64,000 nt of DNA from Pelagibacterium limicola (GCF_015694405.1 NZ_JADQDB010000004.1:62001-126000); one strand, 5' to 3'; shown: positions 18,301 through 27,246, counted from the stretch's first letter. Numbers and translations are program-made. Notes: a model not told the origin generated them from the sequence alone.

Positions 18301-18476
18301 GCCGGCTCGGCGCGCTGGGCTTGCCGGGCGCCCGCCACCTGATCTTCGACGTGGTCGAGCAGTGCAACGATCTCGTTGCGAAGGTTTTCCCATTCCGCGC
18401 CGCCGGCGCGAGGAAGGACCGCCCCTTTGCCTTTGGCCGGTTCGTCCCAGTCGTGATGTGGATTTGTACGCACCAT
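15375..18476 (-). CDS. podJ: PodJ-like polarity factor: coiled coil, TM, SEL1 repeats, peptidoglycan-binding domain
   Basis: A 1033-residue protein with PodJ architecture. Residues 1-450 are cytoplasmic and largely coiled coil, followed by a charged Pro-rich linker. One membrane helix spans about 628-650. The periplasmic part has a Pro/Glu-rich stretch, about four SEL1 repeats (765-915, such as AAAWYERSGAQGFAPAQYRL) and a C-terminal peptidoglycan-binding domain (973-1030). In Caulobacter and rhizobia PodJ marks a cell pole and directs polar growth or division. The gene symbol rests on architecture; an ExoR-like or generic SEL1 protein is less likely given the membrane layout. It is divergent from glpR. 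Confidence 0.78.
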   Translation of the reverse strand: MVRTNPHHDWDEPAKGKGAVLPRAGGAEWENLRNEIVALLDHVEDQVAGARQAQRAEPAPRAFDTGRRHEALRSVRQAVDRLADRSEPEFPRRDAASRITRDNVTEAINQIRARQTAASRPSAPAPVPSNEVTGVAQAIAALGERIERFEARIAAHLEEAPDSPDISAQVAQLSEVIEMLASAVGDNSQVKRINQLADTVDRLASYQVENTGRSQQFQDRQDAGLQAIEETVRNIYERIDALEVARGSDSPEIERLGREVGAISSALAASQGDAAEILARIDALQASIAQATAPGAIELGFSIEALRDAIVSAIEPRLDALAQSRDGGDIEAQLRSIAQTVEKTNAQLQALASLQAAGADNDGEPDLEALADLIVERTREAAGVATATGTPSIEKADLDALESRLASLFAADTASEASDAGLSVVRDSIAQVDGRLERLEAMLNSRPAQPAAVEAPAQPRRREPLDAMPSDPASGAPRKVLSEDPSITLEAAKPQPAHGFKIDPETVDRPAKPQSSFAAEAESPFGAQRVEPSELGVSRASVSRSSFIEAARRSARQPEVLDDTNSKSLIARALSRFQKSEDDHAEAQHESFKAAAPSVEATPDPFVGAIQPGEDAERQPGFLARNRRALLLGAALLVVITLAVPLVLNRVAAPPAQPAPATLPPAAEEPAPEPAPQEPAGDVSELMQGARMIDTAAALSPATPDTDTVLGNGNIDPIQTAALYSPPDRYIDRTTTSAISRAPASLRMPEISVPEDIEPELLRTAAEAGDARAQFEIGAILTEGHAVSQDLAQAAAWYERSGAQGFAPAQYRLGNLYESGRGVERDIQLARLWYQRAADAGNRMSMHNLASIYAGGELETQDFAAAAHWFEQAAARGLTDSQFNLGMLYARGLGVEQSFEESYFWFSLAMQSGDEDAKAAREDVARSLEAEAIQRLNERVAGWRPEAIDMAANFAPIGTWDAAFNPGQVIANRDVILRVQMLLGKLGFDVGTPDGIAGPRTRDAILAFERATGMSEKGEINPRLLAVLGSQPV

Positions 18477-18620
18477 GATAAGTTCCGACAGGCCTCGCCG
18501 GCGCCTCGTCAGCGCCGCTTTGTGACAATGGAATCGCCCGAAGGTACAGTCCGGTTTTTATGGTAAATATCGCGTTAACTTCCTGCGCATTCTGCAACAA
18601 GAGTATCCGAGGGTTGCCAG

Positions 18621-18646
18621 TTTCGGATATTTGCCTGTAAACGAAA
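18621..18646. promoter_or_regulatory. Candidate GlpR/DeoR operator (TTTCG-N16-CGAAA)
   Basis: TTTCG (18621-18625) and CGAAA (18642-18646) form an inverted pair 32 bases upstream of glpR, with a further CGAA at 18652. DeoR-family repressors often bind TTTCG-type half-sites, so this may serve autoregulation. This is inference. Confidence 0.35.
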
Positions 18647-18677
18647 AGAATCGAAGCGCAGTGCGAAAGGCAGCTGG

Positions 18678-19436
18678 ATGGAGTTGCGGCACGAGGAGAT
18701 CGTCCAACTGGCACGCCAGGAAGGACGAGTTCACGTTGAAGCGCTTGCCGAGCGCTTTGCCGTGAGCGTCCAAACGATCCGCAAGGACCTTAACGATCTT
18801 TGCGCCAAGGGGGTTCTGACCCGCATCCATGGCGGGGCGGTTTATCCCTCGGGGATCGAGAATGTCGAATACGAGGCGCGCCGCCAGATCGCAGCGGCGG
18901 AAAAGGCCGCGATAGGGCGCGAGGTCGCCGGTCTTATACCTGATAACGCTTCATTGTTCATCAATATCGGAACGACCACGGAGGCCGTGGGTCAGGCGCT
19001 GACCGGGCACAAGGGGCTCATGGTCATCACCAATAACATCAACGTCGCCAATAAGATGCGTGTCTACCGCGATTGCGAGGTGGTGATTGCCGGCGGCATC
19101 GTTCGGGGTTCGGATGGTGGCATCGTGGGCGAGGCCGCCGTCGATTTCTTCCGCCAGTTCAAGGCCGATTACGCCGTGATCGGCGCTTCGGCCATCGATC
19201 CAGACGGCGCCCTGCTCGATTACGATTTCCGGGAAGTGAAGGTGGCACAGGCGATCATAGCCAATGCGCGGCATGTCGTGCTCGCGGCCGACGCAACCAA
19301 GTTCGAGCGGACCGCGCCGGTGCGTATTGCTCACATCAGCCAGGTCGATACCTTCGTAACCGACCGTTGCACCAATCCCGACTTGCGGGCGCGGTGCGCC
19401 GAAGCGGGGGTGCGGCTGATTGAAATTTCCGTGTGA
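18678..19436 (+). CDS. glpR: DeoR/GlpR-family transcriptional repressor of glycerol genes
   Basis: A 252-residue DeoR-family regulator. The N-terminal winged helix-turn-helix reads VEALAERFAVSVQTIRKDLNDL with the family's RIHGGA after it. The C-terminal sugar-phosphate-sensing (isomerase-like) domain has FINIGTTTEAVGQAL and the VLAADATKFER motif. The adjacent glpK supports glycerol-3-phosphate as effector and glycerol kinase as target. Phased TTTCN repeats begin right after its stop and run toward glpK. Confidence 0.88.
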   Translation: MELRHEEIVQLARQEGRVHVEALAERFAVSVQTIRKDLNDLCAKGVLTRIHGGAVYPSGIENVEYEARRQIAAAEKAAIGREVAGLIPDNASLFINIGTTTEAVGQALTGHKGLMVITNNINVANKMRVYRDCEVVIAGGIVRGSDGGIVGEAAVDFFRQFKADYAVIGASAIDPDGALLDYDFREVKVAQAIIANARHVVLAADATKFERTAPVRIAHISQVDTFVTDRCTNPDLRARCAEAGVRLIEISV

Positions 19437-19440
19437 GCCA

Positions 19441-19488
19441 TTTCGATTGACTTTCTTTTTTCTTCGTAATTATTTCGCTTGAGTTTCT
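19441..19488 (+). promoter_or_regulatory. Five helically phased TTTCN repeats, candidate GlpR operator
   Basis: TTTCG (19441), TTTCT (19452), CTTCG (19462), TTTCG (19473) and TTTCT (19484) follow each other at 10-11 base steps, so all would face one side of the helix. They begin just after the glpR stop and lie upstream of glpK. Tandem TTTCG-like half-sites are a known operator style for DeoR-family repressors; binding by this GlpR is inferred. Confidence 0.5.
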
Positions 19489-19639
19489 TTGTGGTGAGGG
19501 CATGGAGACACGGGACGAAAGTCGTCAGCACGGGTCGGGCAGGAAACGAAAAAATAGGGCTCGAAAATTTTGTGAAGCCCAAACCCTTCGGCCGGCACAA
19601 TATGCCTGACTGACGGGGCAAGCCTGGGGAGGAAAAGAC

Positions 19640-21139
19640 ATGGCAGGGCACATTATTGCCATCGATCAGGGCACGACATCGACAAGGGCGATCGTCTTTG
19701 ATGCGAACATGAAGCCGGTCGGATCGGCGCAAAAGGAATTTCCTCAGCATTTCCCACACTCAGGCTGGGTCGAGCATGACCCCGAGGACATATGGTCCAG
19801 CGTTGTCTGGTCGGTCCGGACCGTCCTTGAAAAAGCCGGCCTTGGGGCCGGGGACGTCGCCGGCGTCGGCATCACGAACCAGCGCGAAACCACGCTCGTT
19901 TGGGACCGGGTGACGGGTGAACCGATCCATAATGCCGTTGTCTGGCAGGACCGGCGCACCGGTCCCATTTGCGACGCCTTGCGGTCCGAGGGGCATGAAG
20001 CGGCATTCTCCGCGCGCACCGGCCTCATCCTCGATCCCTATTTTTCCGGAACCAAGATCAAATGGCTGCTCGATAACGTCAAAGGAGCGCGGCAGAAGGC
20101 AGAGAGGGGCGAGTTGGCCTTCGGTACGGTGGACAGCTTCCTCATCTGGCGGCTGACCGGCAGAAAGCAACACCTGACCGATGCGACCAATGCCAGCCGC
20201 ACTTTGATCTTCAACATCCGCGAGAACCGTTGGGATGAACAACTGGCGGAGATCCTCAGTGTGCCGATGTCGATGCTGCCCGAGGTTCGCAATTGCGCCG
20301 ACGACTTCGGATTGACCGATCCTGAGCTATTCGGCGCCGCGATCCCTATTCTCGGTGTAGCTGGAGACCAGCAGGCAGCTACCATCGGTCAGGCGTGCTT
20401 CTCGCCGGGAATGTTGAAATCGACCTACGGGACGGGCTGCTTTGCTGTGCTCAACACGGGTGAGCAGTTTGTCGCCTCGCAAAACCGCCTGCTGACCACC
20501 ATCGCCTATAGGCTCGACGGTCAGACCACTTATGCGCTCGAAGGCTCGATTTTCATTGCCGGGGCGGCAGTGCAATGGCTGCGCGACGAGTTGGGCATCG
20601 TCAAGGCTGCCGCTGACACGGGACCCTTGGCGCTCGAGGCCGATCCCAACCAGGACGTTTATCTCGTGCCCGCCTTCACTGGGCTCGGTGCCCCATGGTG
20701 GGACACGGATGCCCGCGGGGCGATCTTTGGGCTGACGCGCGGATCGGGCGCGGCGGAAATCGCGCGTGCCGCGCTCGAATCCGTATGTTACCAGACTCAC
20801 GACCTCCTTTCCGCCATGCACAAGGATTGGTCGGCCGAGGGTGGGGAGACGGTGCTGCGTGTCGATGGCGGCATGGTGGCGTCGGACTGGACCATGCAGT
20901 TCCTCGCCGACATCCTCGATGCGCCGGTGGATCGCCCCACCAACCTCGAAACGACGGCGCTCGGAGCGGCATGGCTTGCCGGATCGCGAGCCGGTATCTG
21001 GCCCGACAAAGAAGGGTTCGCGAAAAACTGGGCGCGCGACAGGCGTTTCGAACCGCAGATGGACGAAGAGATGCGCGAGCGCAAACTGGCCGGCTGGGCC
21101 GACGCCGTCAGACGGACACTTTCGGGTTATGGGAACTGA
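19640..21139 (+). CDS. glpK: Glycerol kinase
   Basis: Phosphorylates glycerol to glycerol-3-phosphate with ATP in the cytosol. It is 499 residues, standard for GlpK. FGGY-kinase features are clear: the N-terminal phosphate loop [12 protein letters not shown], the substrate segments TNQRETT and VVWQDRRT, the late adenosine motif [19 protein letters not shown] and [12 protein letters not shown]. The start is fixed by a strong GGGAGGAAAAG site seven bases before the ATG. A GGGCT...AGCCC inverted repeat lies in the upstream gap. No uptake gene (glpF or a glycerol ABC) is adjacent in the window. Confidence 0.96.
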   Translation: MAGHIIAIDQGTTSTRAIVFDANMKPVGSAQKEFPQHFPHSGWVEHDPEDIWSSVVWSVRTVLEKAGLGAGDVAGVGITNQRETTLVWDRVTGEPIHNAVVWQDRRTGPICDALRSEGHEAAFSARTGLILDPYFSGTKIKWLLDNVKGARQKAERGELAFGTVDSFLIWRLTGRKQHLTDATNASRTLIFNIRENRWDEQLAEILSVPMSMLPEVRNCADDFGLTDPELFGAAIPILGVAGDQQAATIGQACFSPGMLKSTYGTGCFAVLNTGEQFVASQNRLLTTIAYRLDGQTTYALEGSIFIAGAAVQWLRDELGIVKAAADTGPLALEADPNQDVYLVPAFTGLGAPWWDTDARGAIFGLTRGSGAAEIARAALESVCYQTHDLLSAMHKDWSAEGGETVLRVDGGMVASDWTMQFLADILDAPVDRPTNLETTALGAAWLAGSRAGIWPDKEGFAKNWARDRRFEPQMDEEMRERKLAGWADAVRRTLSGYGN

Positions 21140-21156
21140 TTTCAACCACTTGCGTT
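21132..21156 (+). promoter_or_regulatory. EcfG-type (general stress sigma) promoter for merR gene
   Basis: GGAAC (21132-21136), a 16-base spacer and CGTT (21153-21156) match the alphaproteobacterial EcfG/RpoE2 consensus exactly. It overlaps the glpK stop and lies 73 bases upstream of the MerR start, in the correct orientation. Confidence 0.6.
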
Positions 21157-21228
21157 CGCCAGCCGATCGTGGTGTTCTGGTTTCCCCGCGTGGAATACAC
21201 GTAAACCGAACCTGATCCGAATATCGTC

Positions 21229-21678
21229 ATGAAAAGTGCTGCCCGCAAGGACCGCGCCCCGCGCCGCAGCGATGGGCCTGCGATCTACACCATTGCCGAA
21301 CTCGCCGATACTTTCGGCATTACGCACCGCGCCCTCCGTTTTTACGAGGACAAGGGCATGCTTCGCCCGCGCAGGGTCGGCAACCGCCGTCTCTATTCCA
21401 ACCGCGACCGCCTGCGCCTGCGCATCATCCTCGACGGCAAGCAGGTCGGGCTGACCCTGCGCGAGATTCAGGAATACCTCGATACCTACGACCTACGGGA
21501 CGGTTCGTACGACCATTTGCGCCGAGCAATCGACAAGGTGCACCACCAGCGGCACCTGCTCCAGCAGCGCCGCGCGGCTATCGAAAAGTCGCTCACCGAA
21601 CTGGCGCGCGTGGAAAAGATCATAGAGGGAATGCTCGCTGAGCCGCAGGACCCCGACGGGCAGGGCGATATCATCTAG
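21229..21678 (+). CDS. MerR-family transcriptional regulator
   Basis: A 149-residue MerR-type regulator. After a basic leader, the winged helix (about 19-88) contains ELADTFGITHRALRFYEDKGML and a second wing GNRRLYSNRDRLRLRII. A long dimerisation coiled coil follows (about 100-138). There are no Cys residues in the metal-sensing positions, so it is not a metal sensor. It resembles the short MerR proteins that rhizobia keep near fatty-acid or amino-acid catabolism genes, but none are adjacent here. An EcfG-type promoter precedes it. Confidence 0.86.
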   Translation: MKSAARKDRAPRRSDGPAIYTIAELADTFGITHRALRFYEDKGMLRPRRVGNRRLYSNRDRLRLRIILDGKQVGLTLREIQEYLDTYDLRDGSYDHLRRAIDKVHHQRHLLQQRRAAIEKSLTELARVEKIIEGMLAEPQDPDGQGDII

Positions 21679-21755
21679 GACGACAAGCCATATGTCGAAC
21701 TTGTGTCACCCCGCGCAATCCGCTAGAGGCGAAAGGGTAAGCGGGGAAACGGCAC

Positions 21756-22430
21756 ATGAGCCATCGCATCATCATCGTTGACGACCACCCACTTTTCCGT
21801 TCGGCCTTACGCCAGACGCTTGAAGGCGAAACGAACGGATTTGTCTTTGAGGAAGCCGGCGATATCGAGGGGCTTTCGGGGGCGCTCGAAGCCAACCGCG
21901 ATTGCGACCTCGTGCTGCTCGATCTCAACATGCCTGGCGTGCGCGGCTTTTCGGGGCTGCTTCTGCTCCGCGCGCAGTTCCCGGACGTGCCGGTGATGGT
22001 TGTTTCCGCGGTGGAGGATCCCTCGGTCATCCGCCGGTGCTTCGATCTGGGCGCCTCCGGTTATCTCTCGAAATCGGAAAGCGCGGCGCGTATCCGAAGC
22101 TCGATCGATACCGTGCTTGCCGGCGGCCTATGGCTGCCCGAGGGCGTTTCTCTCGAAAGCGAGGGCGACGAGGACGAGCAGTCCGAAATGCTCGCTCGCC
22201 TTGCAACGCTCACGCCCCAGCAGGTGCGCGTCCTGATGATGCTTTCGGACGGGCTCATGAACAAGCAGATCGCCTACGAGCTTTCGATCTCGGAGGCGAC
22301 CGTCAAGGCCCACGTTTCCGCCATTCTGCAAAAGCTCAACGTCGACAGCCGCACGCAGGCGGTGATAGCCGCGTCCAAGATCGAGCAGGGCCAATTCGCC
22401 CAACTCGTCGATGGGGTGGAAGAGGTCTAG
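21756..22430 (+). CDS. NarL/FixJ-type response regulator
   Basis: A 224-residue two-component regulator. The receiver domain (1-125) has the acidic pair VDDH, the phosphoacceptor Asp in [10 protein letters not shown] and the switch Lys in GYLSKSES. The C-terminal LuxR-type helix-turn-helix (about 150-210) reads [20 protein letters not shown] onward. The cognate kinase is not adjacent. The PAS hybrid kinase 3 kb downstream is the obvious local candidate, since kinases of that type pair with regulators of this type in other proteobacteria; this is inference. Confidence 0.9.
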   Translation: MSHRIIIVDDHPLFRSALRQTLEGETNGFVFEEAGDIEGLSGALEANRDCDLVLLDLNMPGVRGFSGLLLLRAQFPDVPVMVVSAVEDPSVIRRCFDLGASGYLSKSESAARIRSSIDTVLAGGLWLPEGVSLESEGDEDEQSEMLARLATLTPQQVRVLMMLSDGLMNKQIAYELSISEATVKAHVSAILQKLNVDSRTQAVIAASKIEQGQFAQLVDGVEEV

Positions 22431-22852
22431 CCCGGCAGGGCTTCGGGGGCATATTGCGCGGCAAATCCCCCCTTGGGCGGGATCGGCTTGATGAGGTCGA
22501 TCAGGACACCATTGGGATCGGCGGTAATGAAATGACGCTGGCCGAAATCTTCATCGCGCAGATCGAGCAGGATGGGGAGGCCCTCTGCCCGCAACCGGGC
22601 GTATTCGGCGTCCACGTCCTCGACCTCAAAGTTGATGAGAAGCCCCGACACCTTGCCGCGGCCTGAAACAGGGATGGTCTCGTGCGAACCATCGAGGATG
22701 GCGAGATTGATGCGGGGATTGCTCACCGATTGCAGGTGCACGTACCAATCGCTGTCAAAGAGCGATTTGAAGTTGAAATGAGCGACGTAGAACGCCGCGG
22801 TTGGACCGACTGCATCGGTCATGATGACGGGATAGTAGCTGGTGACGCGCAT
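22427..22852 (-). CDS. VOC (glyoxalase/dioxygenase-fold) protein
   Basis: A 141-residue vicinal-oxygen-chelate superfamily protein with the paired beta-alpha-beta-beta-beta motifs. The N-terminal [21 protein letters not shown] and C-terminal [16 protein letters not shown] are typical of the glyoxalase-like group. The substrate is unknown. It is divergent from a TetR regulator across a 71-base gap holding two similar operator-like sites, so it is probably that regulator's target. Its stop overlaps the response-regulator stop by four bases. Confidence 0.85.
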   Translation of the reverse strand: MRVTSYYPVIMTDAVGPTAAFYVAHFNFKSLFDSDWYVHLQSVSNPRINLAILDGSHETIPVSGRGKVSGLLINFEVEDVDAEYARLRAEGLPILLDLRDEDFGQRHFITADPNGVLIDLIKPIPPKGGFAAQYAPEALPG

Positions 22853-22877
22853 GAGGCTTTCCTTTCGCAGCCAATAA

Positions 22878-22924
22878 ACATACAGTATGTATGTAAATAC
22901 GAATTAACGTACAGTCTGCATGTA
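22878..22924. promoter_or_regulatory. Paired operator sites between VOC and TetR genes
   Basis: ACATACAGTATGTATGTA (22878-22895) and ACGTACAGTCTGCATGTA (22907-22924) are direct copies 29 bases apart, each nearly palindromic around CAGTNTG. This is the expected arrangement for a TetR repressor controlling itself and its divergent neighbour. Confidence 0.65.
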
Positions 22925-23517
22925 TGCAAGTGGAAATGGAAATGCGAAGATCGAACAAGGACCGCTCCGAGGCGACTCGCGCTGCGCTGATCGCTGCAGG
23001 GCGCGCGCTCTTCATCGAAAAGCCCTACGGAGATATCGGCACGCCCGAGATTGTCAGGAACGCAGGGGTGACGCGCGGGGCTCTCTATCACCACTTCGCC
23101 GACAAACAGGCGCTGTTCGCCGCCGTGGCCGATGCCGAAGCTGCCGCAGTAGCACGCGAAATCGAGCGATCGTCGCCGGAAAACACATCACCCCTCGAGG
23201 CGCTACTTGCCGGGGGCCGCGCCTATCTCGACGCCATGTCGGTGCCTGGCCGCACCCGCCTGCTCCTGATCGATGCACCTGCCGTGCTTGGCCACGCCGA
23301 GAGCAGGGCCATAGATATGTGCTATAGCGCTCGCACACTGCGCGAGGGACTGTCGATAGCGATGGGCGCCGGCGCGCTCCCCGACCTGCCGCTCGATCCT
23401 TTGACCGACATGATCTCGGCTGCCTTCGATCAGGCCGCGCTCGATATCGATTCCGGCGCCAGCCGCGAAGACTGGGAAAGGGTGCTTGGCGCAATGATCC
23501 GGGGATTGTTGAAATAG
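22924..23517 (+). CDS. TetR/AcrR-family transcriptional regulator
   Basis: A TetR-type repressor of up to 197 residues. The N-terminal helix-turn-helix reads YGDIGTPEIVRNAGVTRGAL followed by YHHFADKQALF. The C-terminal ligand-binding region is helical and variable. ATG codons at 22924, 22936 and 22942 are in frame. Because a candidate operator ends on 22924, one of the later two may be the true start. Likely targets are the divergent VOC gene and itself; the downstream ABC exporter could also be controlled. Confidence 0.88.
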   Translation: MQVEMEMRRSNKDRSEATRAALIAAGRALFIEKPYGDIGTPEIVRNAGVTRGALYHHFADKQALFAAVADAEAAAVAREIERSSPENTSPLEALLAGGRAYLDAMSVPGRTRLLLIDAPAVLGHAESRAIDMCYSARTLREGLSIAMGAGALPDLPLDPLTDMISAAFDQAALDIDSGASREDWERVLGAMIRGLLK

Positions 23518-23571
23518 CCACATTCCTTGGCCATAATGCCGGCCATTGGAACTCACGCAGTGGAGAATGAA

Positions 23572-23679
23572 ATGAAAGCGCATCTGTCCAACAAGAAAGG
23601 AGAAATCGAAATCAAGGACATGATGCTTCATGCTGTTCCAATTTCCATGGCCGGGGGCGAACGCCGAACCGCGCCTTAG
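23572..23679 (+). CDS. Possible 35-residue leader peptide overlapping the ABC exporter start
   Basis: An ATG with a well-spaced GGAG site (23562-23565) opens a 35-codon frame (MKAHLSNKKGEIEIKDMM...) that ends inside the ABC exporter gene in a different frame. The ABC gene's own ribosome-binding site is poorly spaced. The small frame could therefore couple translation. No family is recognised and it may not be a real product. Confidence 0.3.
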   Translation: MKAHLSNKKGEIEIKDMMLHAVPISMAGGERRTAP

Positions 23680-25474
23680 CAACTTCCTGAAAAAATACCG
23701 CCGGTCTGCCAATGCCGATGCGGACACGCATCGGCGCCGCACGCGCCTGCGCCGATTCATTGGTTATTACCGGCCGCACCTGCCGATATTGTTTGCCGAC
23801 CTGGGCAGCGCGGTCCTGATCGCGGCGACGGCGATTGCCCTGCCGCTCTGCGCCAATTATTTGACCACGCGCATTTTCGAGCATCCGGATGCTTCCGATG
23901 CCATAGCGCACATCGTTGCCACAGGCGGACTCATGCTGGGGCTGTTAGGCCTGCAGCTGCTCGCGATTTTCATTGTGGATTATCAGGGGCACATGATGGG
24001 CGCCCGGATCGAGGCCACCGTCCGCAAGGAGCTGTTCGATCACTGCCAGAAACTCTCGTTCAGCTTTTACGACCGCAGCCGCGTCGGGCAACTCATGAGC
24101 CGCATCACCAACGACTCGCTCTGGATCGGGGAACTGTTTCACCACGGCCCCGAAGACATTGCGATCGGCTTTCTGAAGTTCGCGGGAGCGATGGCGGTAC
24201 TCTGGTATATTGATCCGGTGCTGGCCGGAATGGTGGCGATCCTCATTCCGTTCGCCATTCTACATGCACTCCGCGCAAACGGCCGGATGAACCGTGCGCT
24301 TCTGGTGAGCAAGGAGCGTATCGCCGACGTCAACGAGCGGGTGGAAGATGCCCTGGCGGGAATCCGGGTCGTCAAGGCATTCACCAACGAAGCCTTGGAA
24401 GCGGAACGTTTCGATCGCGAGAACCAGCGCTTTGTGGAAAGCCGCCGGGCCGGTTATCGCGCCGAAGCCATGAGCTGGATCGGCGGCGAGGCATTTGCAC
24501 AGATCGCCATCATCGTCGTGGTAACGGGCGGTGCGGTGCGTCTCATGTCGGGTGACCTGGCACTGCCGGGGATGCTGACGGCATTGTTGTGCGTCGCCGT
24601 GCTGGTCGATCCCATGCAGCGGCTCGCCAACTTTGTGCGGCTCTGGCAGGAGGGTTATACCGGCTTTAGCCGCGCCATGGATCTCCTCGATATCGCGCCC
24701 GACATCGTGGACCGGCCCGATGCCATCGAGATGGCTCCACCCGAGGGTAACGTCCGGTTTGAGAACGTTACGTTCCGCTATGGCGAAGGCCTGCCCCCGG
24801 TACTTGATGGGCTGTCCCTCGACATAGAGGCCGGTGAGTTCGTTGCCCTGGTCGGGGCTTCCGGCGTGGGCAAGTCGACGATCTGCGCGCTGATCCCGAG
24901 ATTTTATGAAGCCGATGAGGGCGCCGTCACCGTCGATGGAACCGATATCCGTCGGGTAACGCTCGCTTCGTTGCGGCGCCATATCGGGATCGTTCAGCAG
25001 GATGTCTATCTCTTCGCGGGAACGGTAGCCGAAAACCTCCGTTATGGCCGACCCGATGCAACCCATGAGGAGATCGTCGCGGCGGCAAAGGCTGCCAATG
25101 CGCACGATTTTATCACGGCGTTGCCCAACGGGTACGATACCGATATCGGCCAGCGCGGGGTGCGGCTTTCGGGCGGGCAGAAGCAGCGCCTGACCATCGC
25201 CCGCACTTTCCTCAAGGATCCTGCCATCCTCATCTTCGACGAGGCCACCAGCGCGCTCGACAACGAAAGCGAACGCGCAGTCCACGAAGCACTGCTTGAG
25301 CTTGCCAAAGGCCGGACGACGATCGTCATCGCCCACAGGCTCTCGACGGTCAGGCATGCGGACCGGATACTCGTTCTGACACCCGACGGGATCGGGGAGG
25401 AAGGGACCCACGAGGACCTGATGGCAGCAGACGGGCTATACGCCGCGCTCCACAGGGAGCACGGACGGATATGA
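23630..25474 (+). CDS. ABC exporter half-transporter (TMD-NBD), MsbA-like
   Basis: A 614-residue homodimer-type ABC exporter. A six-helix membrane domain spans about 40-320, with the coupling segment FYDRSRVGQLMSRITND. The nucleotide-binding domain (about 365-600) has Walker A GASGVGKST, signature LSGGQKQR, Walker B ILIFDEATS and the switch His in VIAHRLST. It probably exports a lipid or drug from the inner membrane; the substrate is not inferable. It follows the TetR gene on the same strand, with a possible leader peptide between. Confidence 0.92.
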   Translation: MLFQFPWPGANAEPRLSNFLKKYRRSANADADTHRRRTRLRRFIGYYRPHLPILFADLGSAVLIAATAIALPLCANYLTTRIFEHPDASDAIAHIVATGGLMLGLLGLQLLAIFIVDYQGHMMGARIEATVRKELFDHCQKLSFSFYDRSRVGQLMSRITNDSLWIGELFHHGPEDIAIGFLKFAGAMAVLWYIDPVLAGMVAILIPFAILHALRANGRMNRALLVSKERIADVNERVEDALAGIRVVKAFTNEALEAERFDRENQRFVESRRAGYRAEAMSWIGGEAFAQIAIIVVVTGGAVRLMSGDLALPGMLTALLCVAVLVDPMQRLANFVRLWQEGYTGFSRAMDLLDIAPDIVDRPDAIEMAPPEGNVRFENVTFRYGEGLPPVLDGLSLDIEAGEFVALVGASGVGKSTICALIPRFYEADEGAVTVDGTDIRRVTLASLRRHIGIVQQDVYLFAGTVAENLRYGRPDATHEEIVAAAKAANAHDFITALPNGYDTDIGQRGVRLSGGQKQRLTIARTFLKDPAILIFDEATSALDNESERAVHEALLELAKGRTTIVIAHRLSTVRHADRILVLTPDGIGEEGTHEDLMAADGLYAALHREHGRI

Positions 25475-25492
25475 CATTGGCGGCGGGGCGGC

Positions 25493-27115
25493 TTACCCGC
25501 CCCGCTTGCTGACCTGCGCCAGTAGCGCGCGCAGCGGCGCGGGCTTCACCGGCTTGTTGAGCACGGCGGTCCCGCGCGTTTCAGCGAGTCGGCGCACGGC
25601 CGGCGTGCGGTCGGCGGTGACAAGGATCGACGGGAGGTGTCCGCCCACGATCTGCTTGAGCCATTCGATGGCATCGAGACCTGATGTCTGCTCGAGATGG
25701 TAGTCCATCAGAACGAGGTCCGGTACCCAGCCCTCAAGCATGTTGAGCTGCGCGATTTCCTTGAGCGAGGTCGCGGTCCGGACCTCGCACCCCCAATTCT
25801 CCAGAAGCCCCGACATCGCATCGAGAATGTTGCGCTCGTTGTCGACGCAAAGGACGTTGAGCCCGGTAAACTGGGAATGGGGCTGCGGCTGGGGCGCGTC
25901 CTCCTTGATCGGCTCCAGCCGTCCACCGCCTGAGATGAGCGGCACCGATACCGAAAACCGCGACCCTTTTCCCACGATGCTGTCGATCTCCATGGGATGA
26001 TCGAGCGCAGCGAGAATCCGCTGCACGATGGAAAGCCCCAACCCCAGACCCGGCGCGATCCGCGCGCCCGGTTCGAGACGGGAAAACTCCGTGAAAATGA
26101 GATTGTGCTGATGCCGGTCTATACCGATCCCGGTGTCGACAACATCGAGCCGCACGTTTTTGCCCCTCTTGCGGCATCCCACGAGCACCCGGCCACCAGG
26201 CCTTGTGTATTTGATCGCATTGGAAACGAGGTTCTGGATAACCCGCGCCAGTAGCAACCGGTCGGAGCGCACGATCAGGCTCGCGCCCACGACACGCAGG
26301 TTGATGTCCTTTTCGCGCGCCAGCGGCTGGAATTCGATCTCGATTTTCTTCAAGAGGTCGAGAACGTTGAAATTGGAGAGCGTGACCTTGAGTGCGCCCG
26401 AATCCATGCGCGAGATGTCAAGCAGGGTCGACATGATGTCTTCGACCGCATTGAGCGAAGCATCTATGGAGGCCGCGATATCGGCCATCGGCGTACCCCG
26501 AGTGCGCTCGAAGAGGGTCGATGTGTAAAGCCGCGCTGCGTTGAGCGGCTGCAGGAGATCGTGGCTGGCTGCGGCGAGAAACCGCGTTTTCTCGTGATTG
26601 GCCGCATCGGCCTTGGCGCGGGCTTTTTCCAGTTCGGCGTTAAGCAGCGTCAATGCCCGGGTGCGGTCGTCCACCCGCTCCTCCAGGGTATGGTTGATCT
26701 GCTCGAGCGCCGCCTCGGCCTTGATACGGTCGGTTACATCCGAAAAAGAAATGACGAGCCCTTGCCCCGGCATGGAACTGGTGTGGATCTCAAGATGACG
26801 CCCCAGAACCGACTGGCGCTGGGTGAGCGTCGCCGGTTCATGGGCGATCAGCCGCCTGCGCTGATCGGCCAGCACGTCCGGCGTGCCGGGACCCAGGTCG
26901 CCGCGCCGCGCAAGGAAAAGCAGGATGGCGTCGAGCGGCGTTCCCTCGGCCACGAGCGCGGGGGGAAGCGAAAGCCCGACACGATAGATTGTGTTGGCCA
27001 GCACCAGATTGAGCCCGGAATCGAACAATGCGATGCCATAGGGCAGGTGCTCGAGGGCGGCCCTCAGATGCGGGTCGGCCCGGACGGTTTGCAATGACGC
27101 TGCCATATCGGTCAT
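25493..27115 (-). CDS. PAS-domain hybrid sensor histidine kinase / response regulator
   Basis: A 540-residue soluble hybrid kinase with no membrane helix. An N-terminal PAS-7 type domain (about 14-130) begins [23 protein letters not shown] short coiled coil follows, then HisKA with the phospho-His in [14 protein letters not shown] (H185), HATPase with [10 protein letters not shown] and DTGIGI, and a C-terminal receiver with its Asp in [16 protein letters not shown]-7 hybrid kinases of this layout act in phosphorelays with NarL-type regulators, such as the one at 21.8 kb. The signal is unknown. Confidence 0.91.
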   Translation of the reverse strand: MTDMAASLQTVRADPHLRAALEHLPYGIALFDSGLNLVLANTIYRVGLSLPPALVAEGTPLDAILLFLARRGDLGPGTPDVLADQRRRLIAHEPATLTQRQSVLGRHLEIHTSSMPGQGLVISFSDVTDRIKAEAALEQINHTLEERVDDRTRALTLLNAELEKARAKADAANHEKTRFLAAASHDLLQPLNAARLYTSTLFERTRGTPMADIAASIDASLNAVEDIMSTLLDISRMDSGALKVTLSNFNVLDLLKKIEIEFQPLAREKDINLRVVGASLIVRSDRLLLARVIQNLVSNAIKYTRPGGRVLVGCRKRGKNVRLDVVDTGIGIDRHQHNLIFTEFSRLEPGARIAPGLGLGLSIVQRILAALDHPMEIDSIVGKGSRFSVSVPLISGGGRLEPIKEDAPQPQPHSQFTGLNVLCVDNERNILDAMSGLLENWGCEVRTATSLKEIAQLNMLEGWVPDLVLMDYHLEQTSGLDAIEWLKQIVGGHLPSILVTADRTPAVRRLAETRGTAVLNKPVKPAPLRALLAQVSKRGG

Positions 27116-27246
27116 GGGCGGTCGCGATCCTCCTGATCCTACCTCGCCCTCGTCCCTTCGGCTGTCAAGTTATCCCAATGGACAACCCGGGCGAACTGGG
27201 GCTAGCTTTCCCCGATCGGTCATCGCGGCCACTCAGGAGACAAATC

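Noticed and set aside
25019-25043. GGAAC-N16-CGTT match to the EcfG consensus
   Set aside because: It lies in the middle of the ABC exporter coding sequence with no gene start after it; about one chance match is expected in a window of this size.
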